A stretch of 64,000 bases of DNA from Salvia splendens (lineage: Eukaryota > Streptophyta > Magnoliopsida > Lamiales > Lamiaceae), in contig NC_056049.1 in the NCBI RefSeq assembly GCF_004379255.2, positions 24,474,063-24,538,062 on the forward strand. The letters run 5' to 3'. The translations under genes were made by a program, and so were the position numbers. Positions 12,373 to 22,973 of the stretch are shown in pieces. How positions within the stretch are numbered: the first letter of the stretch is position 1; the number at the start of each line of letters is the position of its first letter. The notes below the pieces were generated by a model, which was not told the DNA's origin, made no database searches, and was given only the letters and a program-made list of their open reading frames with translations.

Positions 12373-13320
12373 TCACATGGCCAAGTCCGAATCCAAATCT
12401 AGCAATAGATCAGTCAGCAAGAGATCATAGTCCTCCTGCCTCCCAGGCTTCAGGAAGTCGAGACCGTAATCACCCCCCGAACCCGCCTGCTGCTCGTGGT
12501 GTATAGGACCATCCATCTGACCCCCATTCGCACAATACCCCGCCTGGCCTCCGTACAATCCTGAAGAGGTGTACGGGCCGTTATCTAGAGAAGAAAGCAG
12601 CTCTTCCACATCAAACATCTCATCGAACGAGAATTCTTCTGCATTACGTGGTCTATCAACCGCACTACCAAAAGAACCCTCGGATTCTTGCTTAACCTCC
12701 TCCTTCGCGTCGTCCTCCCTTCCCGGGGTAACTTCCATCACTTCCTCCTTGATTGCACTCATAGGGGTGCTAGCATCATTCAATCTACTGCTGTCAGTCT
12801 TCACATTAGGTAAGTCAACCTTCTGCAAACCCCCATTACAGCAGACCTCGGATACGCTAGAGTTCGTGGATTCAGACGACGAAACAGTAGTCCCTGAAGC
12901 CGATGAACTATATCCAGGGAAGTTGAGCCGAGCACAGGGGCCGTACATTGCCTTGGCCGCCTCATCGTAAGCAAGTGCAGCTTCCACTGCTGTGCCAAAG
13001 GTACCTAGCCATAACCTGCTCCCCCGATGAGGCTCCCGGATCTCGGCCACCCATTTACCCCATGTCCTCTGCCTTACCCCTCTGTAATTGCATAGACTAT
13101 TATCAGGGCCACCTTTCCCTTTCATACACCCCTTCTTCGACCCCTTGGCAGGAGCCTTAAGCGCGGGTTTATCATCATCGAGTTTGGTGTTGTATTCCTT
13201 CCACTTCTCAAGAACCTCTGTTACACTCTTAGTTCCGCCCTTGCGGCTTCTAGATTTCCTCTTTCTATTGAAGTCAAGGGGCTGGGATGTCGTATTCACT
13301 TGCTGATTTAACAAGGCCAT
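12373..13320 (-). CDS. DREB2A: DREB2-type AP2/ERF transcription factor, 315 aa
   Basis: A single AP2/ERF domain spans about residues 79-135 ([19 protein letters not shown] to ARLNFP). It has the valine typical of DREB proteins and follows the DREB2 signature [17 protein letters not shown] basic nuclear signal ([11 protein letters not shown]) sits at residues 18-28. After AP2 comes a serine-rich stretch (about 138-160), the place of the negative regulatory region in Arabidopsis DREB2A. The C-terminus is acidic and hydrophobic ([33 protein letters not shown]), fitting an activation domain. Known role of the family: nuclear activator binding DRE/CRT (A/GCCGAC) in drought and heat responses. The coding region is one exon, with an intron in the leader. 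The start is the first ATG after the splice acceptor. It looks intact; the DREB2A versus DREB2C subtype is not certain. Confidence 0.92.
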   Translation of the reverse strand: MALLNQQVNTTSQPLDFNRKRKSRSRKGGTKSVTEVLEKWKEYNTKLDDDKPALKAPAKGSKKGCMKGKGGPDNSLCNYRGVRQRTWGKWVAEIREPHRGSRLWLGTFGTAVEAALAYDEAAKAMYGPCARLNFPGYSSSASGTTVSSSESTNSSVSEVCCNGGLQKVDLPNVKTDSSRLNDASTPMSAIKEEVMEVTPGREDDAKEEVKQESEGSFGSAVDRPRNAEEFSFDEMFDVEELLSSLDNGPYTSSGLYGGQAGYCANGGQMDGPIHHEQQAGSGGDYGLDFLKPGRQEDYDLLLTDLLLDLDSDLAM

Positions 13321-13862
13321 GCCTCTGTTTCTGCAAATGGAGCAAGAAAACTAGTCAGATCACAGATTCAAAGACGCAAGCACAAGTAGAAAACTAAATC
13401 GGCATCCACAATCACGAATTAAAGTAAACTAAACAGTGAAGGCACGAACCAAAACCTTTAAAAAGTTAGGTAATTGCATATTTGGAAGACTATTAGGAGT
13501 AATTTCTAGGAAAGCCCCAAATTGCTTTTCTTCCTCCCCAAGTATAACCAAAAGTAAAACCTAATTACATAAGAGATCCATCCACATCCGAACCAAAAAT
13601 ATACAAATAAATAAGGAAAGAGACAGGGAAAATGAAAAAAAAAGAATAATTGAAGAAAATAAGCCGAGATGAACAAGAACACCAGGCGTTGATTTCAACT
13701 CACAAACTCAGAATCAGAAAACAGAGCAAAGACACAAACTTTAAACAGAATCACTCATAAACATCACCAATCAACTATATGATTCACAACCAAAACTCCT
13801 AAAAACGCAAAAAAATTAAACTATAAACAAAATCCCCAAATCGGAGACCAATTCAACGCACC
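13321..13862 (-). other. Leader of the DREB2-like gene with a 5' UTR intron
   Basis: On the minus strand an acceptor (CCATTTGCAG) lies at about 13334, 13 bases before the ATG. A plausible donor (CAGAG|GTGCGTT) is at about 13862. The intron would be about 0.53 kb, with exon 1 running up to about 14060. The interior is A/T-rich and non-coding. Confidence 0.5.
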
Positions 13863-14083
13863 TCTGAACAATATCTCCCGAAAATGGAAACAATTCCACA
13901 GTCTCCACCACGATTGCTTCTATAAATCCTCTTTTTTCGGTAGCTTCTCCAAGCTGATGCCGATTAAGTGCAGAAATTGATTTTGCAGATCGTTTTCAGT
14001 GTTCGATTTTTGTGAGAGCTTGTGATCATTCGCTTTACAGTGAGCCAAGAAGAAAAAATCTCCGTGTTAGAACAGCAGGCTGC

Positions 14084-14230
14084 GTGTTTATAGCATTCTC
14101 TAGATATTTCCGCGTGAATAAAATATTCTAAATATCGATATTATTTTATTGTGGTTCACGGATGACGTGGTGGACCGGACACCGCGTATCGAGACACGTG
14201 TCACGTGAAGGTTCCCGAACCACATTCTGG
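14084..14230 (-). promoter_or_regulatory. DREB2-like promoter: TATA box, ABRE/G-box pair, heat-shock-type element
   Basis: Read on the minus strand, a TATA box (CTATAAACAC) lies at 14084-14093. Upstream are two ACGT-core motifs: ACACGTGTC at 14194-14202 (a palindromic ABRE/G-box) and CACGTG at 14202-14207. Next to them is TTCCCGAA (14212-14219), with a further TTC at 14225-14227, resembling alternating nGAAn/nTTCn heat-shock units. TGACGTGG at 14163-14170 adds a third ACGT core. ABA/osmotic and heat control is known for DREB2A; the sites are seen, their use is inferred. Confidence 0.55.
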
Positions 14231-14250
14231 TGTACATTTTTTATTTTTCT

Positions 14251-15456
14251 TTATTTTAAACTTTTTTATGGAGATAGGGTTTGGTTGGCTGTTGCGACGC
14301 GTACTGTAGTTGCTTGAGAGCTAAGCAATCGATTGGCTAGTGCTTCCCACAGCTTAATCCCATCTGTTTTATTTATTGTTATTGCGTTTTGGCCTCGAAG
14401 TTGTGGTAAATTTCAGTTTTACCACTGGCTTTACGTTTTTTTTTGTTTTCTATAACTGTAGATTGAATAAAAATCTTGTGTTTGGTAATAATGTACAAGT
14501 TTTTTGGTTATTTTGAAATCAAATTTTTTTATGGTAATAATGTGTGCGAATACATCGAATGTATAAAATAACTATATTTGTAGACGAATAATTGTAATAA
14601 AATATTATGTTGTATTACTTGAATTTAGCCATGATTATGATTGATTCAATAAGTGAGATGAACCAAACATGATCTCCACTATTTAATAATTGAAATCATT
14701 TAAAATATTTGAATTTTTTAAAAATATCTCTCTTACTTACTATCTTGATGTAATTTATGCTAATGCATTTTTTAATCTCAAAAAATACTTTTTTATTTTC
14801 TTTTAAATATAACCATTTTCTTGATTCAAATTATTTTAATTTAGTAAAATAATACTAATATGTATATTAGCAAAGATAATACTATGTGAAACTTTAAAAA
14901 GGGGCAAAATAAATTCATTAAACATAAATTTTGAAAACACTACATTCATATGAAATATTTATGATAAAAGAAAATAGCCTATCTTATGTGATTATTAGAA
15001 CAATAATCTCTCTTAAGAATTTTGTTTACTCTTTTGCTCGGAGAATAATGGGGATAAAAGACGTGTTCTTTGAGAACTAAATTATATTTTCAATAAATAT
15101 TCATTGGGAAATAAAAGATAATACGTTGATGTATATCAAGAAAACATATTTCTTCTCTTGTAAAATTAGTGGAATAAATGCCCTCTACCTGCCTAAATTT
15201 ATGTACCAGTATATGTCTACTATTGTTAATTTATATTTTTTTTATTATAATTAATTATCATATCATATATTTCACTAATCCATTTCACTATTATCATAGT
15301 ATTATAATATTATTATAAAATTAAGTATAAAAATTGACATATTTTAGCAACATTTTTAAAATTGGTGTCGATATTATATGAGATAATATATCATGGAATA
15401 TAAAGATAAGAGTTTGGTATTATATCTTCTTCGTCCTACTCCAAGTGATAACATGT
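14251..15456. other. AT-rich intergenic region
   Basis: No gene or clear element found; long AT-rich stretches with scattered homopolymers. Confidence 0.5.
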
Positions 15457-15458
15457 TA

Positions 15459-15710
15459 CTTTCTCCGTCTCAACTTAAGAGTTTTGTCTCGCCATTTTTG
15501 TCCATACCAACTTAAGAGTCCTATATCACTTTTACTATAAATAATAAGTTGGCTTCACATTCCATTAACTTATTCCACACATATTTTATTATAAAAGTAA
15601 TATATATAGGTGAGACTCATATTCTATTAACTTATTTATCTATTTTTCTTTACATTTCTTAAAACCCTTGTCCTAACTAATTAAGACTCCTTAAGTTGAA
15701 AAAGAGAGAG
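15459..15710. mobile_element. Stowaway-type MITE, 252 bp, TA target site
   Basis: The left end is CTTTCTCCGTCTCAACTTAAGAG, and the right end is CTCCTTAAGTTGAAAAAGAGAGAG, its inverted counterpart. TA dinucleotides flank both sides (15457-15458 and 15711-15712). The TIR CTCCNTCCGTC-like core, the size and the TA duplication fit Stowaway/mariner MITEs. Non-coding. Confidence 0.75.
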
Positions 15711-15939
15711 TACTTTATAGAATATCCAATTCTAAAATATACATTTAATGACATATCATTCACTCAAATTTTTTTTACTTCTTACTTATTCTCTATCCAC
15801 TAAAATTCCATGCTAAATAAAAAATACTTCAGTTAAATTAGGACATCGAGAGTATTTCACATTTCAATTTTTATTTTTCACTTTTTCACTATATTTTTTA
15901 GTAATATAAACCATGAAAAAAAAAACTAGGATGTGACCG

Positions 15940-16290
15940 TGCAATTTCTACAAAACAGAAACGGAATTGAGTGGAAGTCGAGAGTGAGATCTAGAGACAT
16001 CATGAAAGCGGCGGAATGACATCAAACCTTTTGCCTATGGATAGCGTGGGACCCACATCACAGACATGGCACTGTGGAGGACTGCATGCTCGCCACGTGT
16101 CAGCTTCCCACACATGCAAAGCAAGCTGGTGACGTCACCACTTACGATTTAGCGGAATTCGCGAAATCCAACTTTTTTTTTAATCTCAAAAAGCGTAAGG
16201 TGCTGACATGACGACTTTGCAAGAAAGGAACACAAATTTGTGGTTTTGCTCCTTCAGTCATTCCAAGCAACTTCCGCTTCCTTCGTTGAA
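15940..16290. promoter_or_regulatory. GC-rich island with bZIP-type motifs and no adjacent gene
   Basis: This patch is clearly richer in GC than its surroundings. It contains GCCACGTGTC (16092-16101, ABRE/G-box) and the perfect 12-base palindrome GGTGACGTCACC (16128-16139, TGACGTCA bZIP core). No open frame of note follows on either strand. It looks like a promoter or a displaced promoter fragment, but no transcript unit can be assigned. Confidence 0.35.
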
Positions 16291-17370
16291 GAGGGAATTC
16301 ATTTATTACTATTGTTATTTAATTGAGCAAGTATTTAACTCTAAGTAATTATATTGATTTATTAAAGGAGATTGTTATGAAATAATGTTTGGAAATTGCA
16401 TGATTTAGATAACAGTACTAAAATGATAAAATTATAATTAATTTATTATGAACGGATACTATTAATAATTGCATTGGTGTCCTATATTTGATTTATTTTT
16501 AGGTTTGGATTTTTGTTATTCATTATGGAAGCAGCCTTAGCCTTCAAGTATTTGAAGGGAGCCTTAGCCTTCAAGTACTACTAAATTATGTAATTTATGT
16601 CCCTTCCTAGAAAGTGAGAACTTAAACAATTTGATTATATCCTATAAAAATATGGTTGCTCAAACTTTAAACTATCAACAGCGCCGCCAATTTATAGCAA
16701 AATGAATCACTATATATACTTTACACATGAATCGAATTCGCAAATGTGTCAACTTTAAATTAAATCAGGATAATACTCGGTGTATATATTTTAAAAGTTT
16801 AGTTAAACTCTGTTTTTGTATATAAGCTTTTAAATATGTATTTAAATTATTGAATTATTGATTTGTTATAGTAATACAACTAGTCAAGATCATGATTTTA
16901 ATTTAATGACTAATTAACATTACATTAATCAACTAAAACGACGCTACAATGCAGGCAGTGAAACAACACCCTATTATATAAAATCAGATATCTCCAGTTG
17001 TTAAATTAAGGTTATGTAAAGAAATAATAAAACGGAGAAAGAATAATTAACTTGATTTGTGAAACATTCATTTTATTGTTTACAATATGATATAGTTTAG
17101 ATTGATATTACAAGTGCAATAGGGAAGTTAGTCATCAGGTTATCTTAACACTAAAATCTTAATTGGTCATAAATCAAAATAAATCAACAAGTAATTAATT
17201 TACAGATATATTTTAAAGTTAGTCATCGGGAGTAAGATTAATTTGACTGAAAAAATTAGTAGTACTATAATAAATTCAGAGTTGATTTAATTTATTATGA
17301 TACTTTTTGAGCTCTTGAACCACTAACGCAAATATGAATTGAAAATCAATTAAACAAAATGAGTGTGGCG
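16291..17370. other. AT-rich intergenic region
   Basis: No coding sequence found. The sentence-like repeat GCCTTAGCCTTCAAGTA occurs twice close together near 16530-16580, a small local duplication. Confidence 0.45.
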
Positions 17371-17374
17371 ATTC

Positions 17375-17635
17375 ATTAAATAGTACTCTCACCGCTCCAT
17401 AGTAGTAAAGACATTTCTTTCGGCATGAAAATTTTAAAAAAAGTACTCCTATGGAATGTGTTGAGAAATAAAGTATGAGAAATGAAAAAAGTACTCCTAT
17501 AGAACGTGTTAAATAAAAAAGATAATAAAGTATGATAAATGAAAAAATTGAGAGAAGGAAAAATAAGTGAAAAGAAATGTGTTGCCTTTTAAAAAAAATA
17601 GAAATTAATGACACTACTATTAATGGAACGTATTA
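17375..17635. repeat. Degenerate MITE with internal AAAGTACTCCTATGGAA repeats
   Basis: Blocks of the type AAAGTACTCCTAT(G/A)GAA-GTGTT recur at about 17439 and 17490. The terminal parts resemble decayed Stowaway-type sequence (ACTCTCACCGCTCCATAG at the left, TTAATGGAACGTATTAAAATGA at the right). No clean termini or target duplication. The minus-strand frame across it is low-complexity F/L/S and not a gene. Confidence 0.35.
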
Positions 17636-17921
17636 AAATGACAAAATGACTCTACAAATAATTAATGATATTGGCGTTTCCACTTAAATAAGGCCTAATA
17701 TAATTGCAATTTGCCAGAGTCATTTATGAATTAATTTTCTGTAATTGATCTAGACATTATTGGGTTAATATTTAAGACTCAAAGTAAATTTCAACAGTCC
17801 AAGCCCATATTTCATTATTGCTGTATGATTCAAAGCTGAGCTAATTCATCCAACAAAAAGGTGCGACCGTATCCTGATTCCTGGTAATTTGATATATTTA
17901 ATTTGGGAAGAAGGTCTTTTC

Positions 17922-18104
17922 ATGTTTCAACAAAAGCGGAAGATGATTCTCGAAGTTTCAAGTTTTGGACTTGTTCAAGCATATACTGGTGTGCCGCCCG
18001 CTGTTGAATCAGTAGCAATTGATTCCGCTGATGTTTCTTATTTTGATTTCCCCCCAATTTCTGACCTAATTTCCAGCTTTCGTAGATTAGTCAAACAAAA
18101 TTGA
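17922..18104 (+). CDS. Unidentified short ORF, possible exon remnant, just left of the copia insertion
   Basis: From the ATG at 17922 the frame codes for about 60 residues (MFQQKRKMILEVSSFGLVQA, then an S/D/F-rich part ending FRRLVKQN). Composition is more protein-like than the AT-rich neighbourhood, and the open frame extends slightly upstream of the ATG. I do not recognise the family. The copia retrotransposon inserted about 150 bp downstream, so it could be the remains of a gene that has decayed. Confidence 0.25.
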   Translation: MFQQKRKMILEVSSFGLVQAYTGVPPAVESVAIDSADVSYFDFPPISDLISSFRRLVKQN

Positions 18105-18261
18105 ATGCAATTTCATTTCGTCATCTAATTGATATGCTTTCTCCTGAACTATTTTTTTCCAGAATTATAAACTATTGTTGCATTTGCTTGATCATGTATA
18201 GTGAAGAGGCAACAGGAGATCTTGCAATGGAATATAATTATTTAATATCTGGGGAAAAAAG

Positions 18262-18440
18262 TGTTGAGAAAAGAGATTATTAAGTCCCAAGAAGATGCAT
18301 GAGTTCCAAGAGTATTGGAAAATAAGAATAGCATTTATTATGATGTATGGTTCCTAGATACATTTATGTCTAAACTCCTATTTATACCCATGTATAATGT
18401 ATCAAAACTCATCCAATGAATTCAGTTATTCAATCCAATA
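18262..18440 (+). repeat. 5' LTR of the copia element
   Basis: 179 bp, TGTTGAG to CCAATA. It carries a TATA-like segment (CTATTTATACCC, about 18378-18389) for transcription start, and is followed by the primer-binding site at 18441-18453. Confidence 0.93.
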
Positions 18441-18453
18441 TGGTATCAAGAGC
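18441..18453 (+). other. Primer-binding site (initiator Met-tRNA type)
   Basis: TGGTATCAAGAGC starts immediately after the 5' LTR and resembles the TGGTATCAGAGC site typical of plant copia elements, with one extra A. Confidence 0.85.
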
Positions 18454-18491
18454 AGAAGAAAAAATCGATCCGTGAGCCAATTCAAAAGTAG

Positions 18492-21400
18492 TTCTTTGGA
18501 ACTCAGATTTTTCCACACGATGGGCTCCGGAGGGAGCTCCTAAAAGAGAATCCCGAACCAACCGCAGAGGATGCATTCGGAAGAGTAAAACAAGAAGAAT
18601 CCAGGGAGGGGATTTGGAAACCAGCCACCCAAACCCTAGATTCGGGAATAGGCGGCGGGTTCGGTGCGAGACAACCACCACCACAACTCCAATTCCGAGG
18701 AATCCAGTCGCCTCCCCACAGCTCATCGGCGCTACCACCGCGAGGGAACTCCAACAATCGAAAGGGAGTTGACAAATCAAAACTCTATTGCACACATTGT
18801 GGGATGACCAAGCACACCAAGGAGACGTGCTTCAAACTCGTCGGCTTCCCGGAATGGTGGGAAGATGGTCACAAATCAAACAAGAACAACACCGGCAAGG
18901 GAAGAATCGCCGTCGGGCGAGAAGGAGCAGACGAGAGCTTTTTCCTAGCGGGCAACCAAGTGGCCGCCGGCGCTGGGAACGATGGCAGCCGTCCGATTGG
19001 GAGCTCAGCGGCGGGCAGCTGGTGGGGATCTGGTGGAGGAAGCGGAAAAGAGGAAGAAGCTGCTAAGGCGTCGTATACACGCTCAATTGAAGGTAAAGGG
19101 TTTGGGGCTTTGCCTCAAACCCTTGCTTTTTCTCACTCTCTCAATTTGCACCCCAAGAAAAGTGGTTTGTTAGGAAAAGAACCCCAAGTCACCCCAAAAT
19201 TGCAAAACATGCCCTTTATGCATGCTGATATTCCAAAAACACCCCATATAGAATGTAGGAATCGTTTTTCAGTCCTAAATAATGATTTCGATATTTCAGT
19301 GGCTTGTAAAGTAAAAAAATCAGATATTAGGGATGAAAGGGGGTGGATATTTGATTGTGGAGCAACGGATACTATGTCATACGATAGGGCTGATTTTGGG
19401 GAATTATCAAAGTCAAAAAGAATATATATCGAGACAGCGGGAGGGGATCTTGTTCCGGTTGAAGGGGCAGGGACTATTCAAATATCTCCAACATTGAAAA
19501 TTGCTAATTGTCTTTATGTTCCCACGTTATCACAAAAATTGATGTCTGTCTCCCATGTAACACGAGAACTCAACTGCAGACTCCTAATGCAACCGGATTG
19601 TTGTTTTCTACAGGATATTCGGACGGGGATGACGATTGGGCGTGGCACTGAATACCATGGGTTATACTATGTGGACGAGGTAGCTCAAACTGGCAGAGGG
19701 ATGTTGGCTCACAGACCTACGGAACGAGAAATGTGGTTATGGCATAGGCGGTTAGGACATCCGTCCTTGAGTTATTTAAATATTTTATTTCCAAATTCTC
19801 CTAAAAGCTTCACTTTTGAATGTCAGACATGTGTTTTGGCAAAAAGTCACAGACAATCTTTTAAATCAAGTAATACTAGGGTTGATTCGGTTTTTTCTTT
19901 AATACACTCTGATGTTTGGGGTCCTTCGCCAATAGTTGGGGGAAATGGATTTCGATATTTCGTTCTTTTTATTGATGATTGCACTCGCATGACTTGGGTA
20001 TATTTTCTTAGAAATAAATCTGATGTTTTTTCAAAATTCTCTGATTTTTATTCTATGATTCTTACCCAATTTCAAACCAAAATCAAGGTCCTTAGATCCG
20101 ATAATGGGGGAGAGTATGTCAACACTAAAATGAGAGAGTTTTGTGCTGAAAAAGGTCTTATCCATCAAACATCATGTGCCTATACTCCGGAACAAAATGG
20201 GGTAGCTGAGAGGAAAAATCGTACAATCCTAAATATAACCCGAGCCCTTATCCTAGATTCCAAAGTCCCAAATTTTTTCTGGCCTGAAGCCGTAGCCACA
20301 TCTGTATATCTCCTCAATCGACTTCCCACCAAAATTCTCGACCTTAAAAACCCTCTCCAAAAATTATCCACCATGTCTAAAATACCTCCTACCTTGTCCC
20401 TCGAACCTCGCATCTTCGGTTGTTCGGTCTTTGTCCATATCCCCAAACATGAGCGTAATAAATTCTCACCCTGTGCAGATAAGTGTGTTTTCATTGGGTA
20501 TGGGGCTCATCAAAAAGGCTATAGGTGCTATAATCCAAAAACCCGCCAAGTTATCACCACAATGAACTGCACTTTCTTAGAAACTGAATTCTTTTACGCC
20601 ACCCAACTTCCAAGTCAGGGGGAGAAGGAAATAAATACAATTGACTCGATAAGTTGGCTGCCTATGCCAAATAATCACTACTCTACCGAAGGACTACCAG
20701 AGCCAGCTACATCTGTCGCCGAGCATGCCACGAACACACCACAACCTATGGAGCTAGGTGACACCCCAACAGTACCCGTTCCGATATCTGAGGTAACCAA
20801 CCTTGAGAACTCTGTTAATATTAGCACTGTTGCTACAGAAGAAGAACAGAGAGAGATTATAGATGAAGACACCGGACAGTACATTCGACCTATCCGAAGT
20901 ACTCGTGGAATTCCACCCAAACGGTACTCACCTGAAAGAACGAGCAGAAGGTCAAAATATCCAGTGGGAAGTATGGCAAGAGCAAACTTAACCAAACTGG
21001 CCAGGGCATTTGAAGCTGCCCTCTATGAAGAGGAAATTCCACAAACAGTAAAGGAAGCATTAAAAATCAAGCATTGGAGGGATGCAATGATGGTAGAGCT
21101 AAAAGCCCTGGAGAGGAATAAAACATGGAAAAAGTGTCAACTTCCAAAGGGGAAACGGACTGTAGGTTGCAGATGGGTTTTTACTATCAAACGAAGACCA
21201 GACGGGTCCATCGAGAGATATAAGGCTCGCCTTGTGGCTAAAGGGTATACCCAGACATATGGAGTGGATTACTCTGAGACATTCTCACCAGTGGCAAAGA
21301 TGAATACTGTCCGAGTATTACTCTCTATTGCAGCAAGCAAAGACTGGCCTCTTCACCAGTTTGATGTAACTAATGCTTTCTTACATGGTGAACTGAAGAA

Positions 21401-22586
21401 AGAAGTTTACATGGAGGCCCCTCCAGGTTTCGAAGAAGACTTCAAAGATGGGGAAGTCTGTCAATTGAAGAAAACCCTGTATGGCTTAAAACAGTCGCCC
21501 AGAGCATGGTTTGGGAGATTCACAGAGGCTATGAAGAAGTATGATTATCAACAGAGCAATGCAGATCACACTCTCTTCATGAAGAAAAAAGGGGATAAAA
21601 TTACATGTTTGATAATCTATGTCGATGACATGATTATTACTGGAGATGACCCTAAGGAGATAGAGGAGCTCAAGAAGAACTTGGCCACTGAATTTGAGAT
21701 GAAAGATCTAGGGGCACTTAAGTACTTTCTCGGGGTCGAGGTCTTGAGATCAAAGGAAGGGATCTTCATAAATCAGAAAAAATACACTTTGGATCTTCTG
21801 GCAGAAACTGGTATGATGGAATGTAAACCTGCAGACACACCAATTGCAGTTAATCATGGACTTCAAATCACAGAAGGAGCTCAACTAGCCGATAGAGAAA
21901 GGTATCAAAGGTTAGTTGGAAAATTGATTTATCTTTCACACACCAGACCGGACATAGCATATGCAGTAAGTGTGATAAGTCAATTTATGCACCGACCCCA
22001 AAGCGATCACCTTGAAGCAGCACTGAGAGTTGTTCGGTATCTCAAAGGTACCTTTGATCATGGAATAATGTTCAGACGAAGTGAGCATCTGGAAATCCAT
22101 GGATATACAGACGCCGATTGGGCTGGAAACCCAGTTGACAGAAGATCCACTTCGGGGTACTTCACATTTGTTGGAGGGAACCTTGTTACATGGAAGAGCA
22201 AGAAGCAAAAAGTCGTAGCGCTATCAAGTGCAGAGGCAGAATTTAGAGGGATCAGAAATGGATTAACTGAGGTACTATGGCTGAGGAGATTATTGGGCGA
22301 ACTAGGTTTTTTATCACAGAAGACGTGTCAAATTTTCTGTGATAATAAAGCCGCAATCAGTATCGCAGAGAATCCTGTCCAACATGATCGGACGAAGCAT
22401 GTTGAAATAGATAGACATTTCATCAAAGAGAAAATTGAAGAGGGAATTGTTGAGTTCCCATTTGTTCGATCTGGAGATCAACTTGCAGACATTCTGACCA
22501 AGGCAGTAGGAGCAAGAAACTTTGCAGAGGCTCTTGGCAAGTTGGATATCGGGAATCCCGTTATCCAACTTGAGGGGGAGTGTTGA
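18492..22586 (+). CDS. Copia polyprotein: truncated Gag tail, protease, integrase, RT, RNase H
   Basis: The frame is open from just after a TAG at 18489. The first in-frame ATG is at 18804, inside the CCHC zinc knuckle (C-x2-C-x4-H-x4-C, starting CTHCGM). The true Gag start is thus absent. Numbering from that ATG (1260 aa): protease DCGATDTM at about 184-191; GAG-pre-integrase region with HRRLGHPS and CxxC; integrase with DVWGP, RSDNGGEY and TPEQNGVAERKN (DDE intact); RT with HQFDVTNAFLHGELKKEVYM and YVDD at about 939-942; RNase H with GYTDADWAG, SSAEAEF and CDNKAAI. The stop lies six bases inside the 3' LTR. The enzymes look intact, so RT and IN may be functional if expressed. The UBN2-type Gag N-terminus is missing. 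Confidence 0.93.
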   Translation, partial: FFGTQIFPHDGLRRELLKENPEPTAEDAFGRVKQEESREGIWKPATQTLDSGIGGGFGARQPPPQLQFRGIQSPPHSSSALPPRGNSNNRKGVDKSKLYCTHCGMTKHTKETCFKLVGFPEWWEDGHKSNKNNTGKGRIAVGREGADESFFLAGNQVAAGAGNDGSRPIGSSAAGSWWGSGGGSGKEEEAAKASYTRSIEGKGFGALPQTLAFSHSLNLHPKKSGLLGKEPQVTPKLQNMPFMHADIPKTPHIECRNRFSVLNNDFDISVACKVKKSDIRDERGWIFDCGATDTMSYDRADFGELSKSKRIYIETAGGDLVPVEGAGTIQISPTLKIANCLYVPTLSQKLMSVSHVTRELNCRLLMQPDCCFLQDIRTGMTIGRGTEYHGLYYVDEVAQTGRGMLAHRPTEREMWLWHRRLGHPSLSYLNILFPNSPKSFTFECQTCVLAKSHRQSFKSSNTRVDSVFSLIHSDVWGPSPIVGGNGFRYFVLFIDDCTRMTWVYFLRNKSDVFSKFSDFYSMILTQFQTKIKVLRSDNGGEYVNTKMREFCAEKGLIHQTSCAYTPEQNGVAERKNRTILNITRALILDSKVPNFFWPEAVATSVYLLNRLPTKILDLKNPLQKLSTMSKIPPTLSLEPRIFGCSVFVHIPKHERNKFSPCADKCVFIGYGAHQKGYRCYNPKTRQVITTMNCTFLETEFFYATQLPSQGEKEINTIDSISWLPMPNNHYSTEGLPEPATSVAEHATNTPQPMELGDTPTVPVPISEVTNLENSVNISTVATEEEQREIIDEDTGQYIRPIRSTRGIPPKRYSPERTSRRSKYPVGSMARANLTKLARAFEAALYEEEIPQTVKEALKIKHWRDAMMVELKALERNKTWKKCQLPKGKRTVGCRWVFTIKRRPDGSIERYKARLVAKGYTQTYGVDYSETFSPVAKMNTVRVLLSIAASKDWPLHQFDVTNAFLHGELKKEVYMEAPPGFEEDFKDGEVCQLKKTLYGLKQSPRAWFGRFTEAMKKYDYQQSNADHTLFMKKKGDKITCLIIYVDDMIITGDDPKEIEELKKNLATEFEMKDLGALKYFLGVEVLRSKEGIFINQKKYTLDLLAETGMMECKPADTPIAVNHGLQITEGAQLADRERYQRLVGKLIYLSHTRPDIAYAVSVISQFMHRPQSDHLEAALRVVRYLKGTFDHGIMFRRSEHLEIHGYTDADWAGNPVDRRSTSGYFTFVGGNLVTWKSKKQKVVALSSAEAEFRGIRNGLTEVLWLRRLLGELGFLSQKTCQIFCDNKAAISIAENPVQHDRTKHVEIDRHFIKEKIEEGIVEFPFVRSGDQLADILTKAVGARNFAEALGKLDIGNPVIQLEGEC
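22572..22580 (+). other. Polypurine tract of the copia element
   Basis: GAGGGGGAG directly abuts the TG of the 3' LTR, the expected plus-strand priming site. Confidence 0.85.
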
Positions 22587-22759
22587 GAAAAGAGATTATT
22601 AAGTCCCAAGAAGATGCATGAGTTCCAAGAGTATTGGAAAATAAGAATAGCATTTATTATGATGTATGGTTCCTAGATACATTTATGTCTAAACTCCTAT
22701 TTATACCCATGTATAATGTATCAAAACTCATCCAATGAATTCAGTTATTCAATCCAATA
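22581..22759 (+). repeat. 3' LTR of the copia element
   Basis: 179 bp, identical to the 5' LTR in direct comparison, and followed by the target duplication AAAAG. Confidence 0.93.
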
Positions 22760-22973
22760 AAAAGAACATAATTTTGAATAATGAAAACAGTACAGCTATA
22801 TATTGCCTAAGAACATGAACTGATTAAACTGAAAGGAACAAAAATAGTAGAGATTCGCCCCCAAATGTGGGGGAAATAAACAACAATGGAACTCAATATG
22901 CTGCATCTTGAAAAATACTGGTTTCCCTTCTTGCAGGGCTCAAGAATCTGATGTAGAAATTATTGCAGGTTAA

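Larger units (their letters stand above)
18262..22759 (+). mobile_element. Ty1/copia LTR retrotransposon, about 4.5 kb, very young but gag-truncated
   Basis: Two direct LTRs (18262-18440 and 22581-22759) start TGTTGAG and end CAATCCAATA. A 5-bp target duplication AAAAG lies at 18257-18261 and 22760-22764. The primer-binding site TGGTATCAAGAGC directly follows the 5' LTR, and a polypurine tract (GAGGGGGAG) directly precedes the 3' LTR. The pol order is protease, integrase, reverse transcriptase, RNase H, which defines Copia. The two 179-bp LTRs are identical by eye, so insertion was recent. Only about 360 bases separate the primer site from the zinc knuckle, leaving no room for a full Gag. Confidence 0.95.

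Noticed and set aside
18430..18795. Minus-strand frame of 121 codons over the copia 5' region
   Set aside because: It overlaps the primer site and the remnant Gag frame on the other strand and has no recognisable domain.
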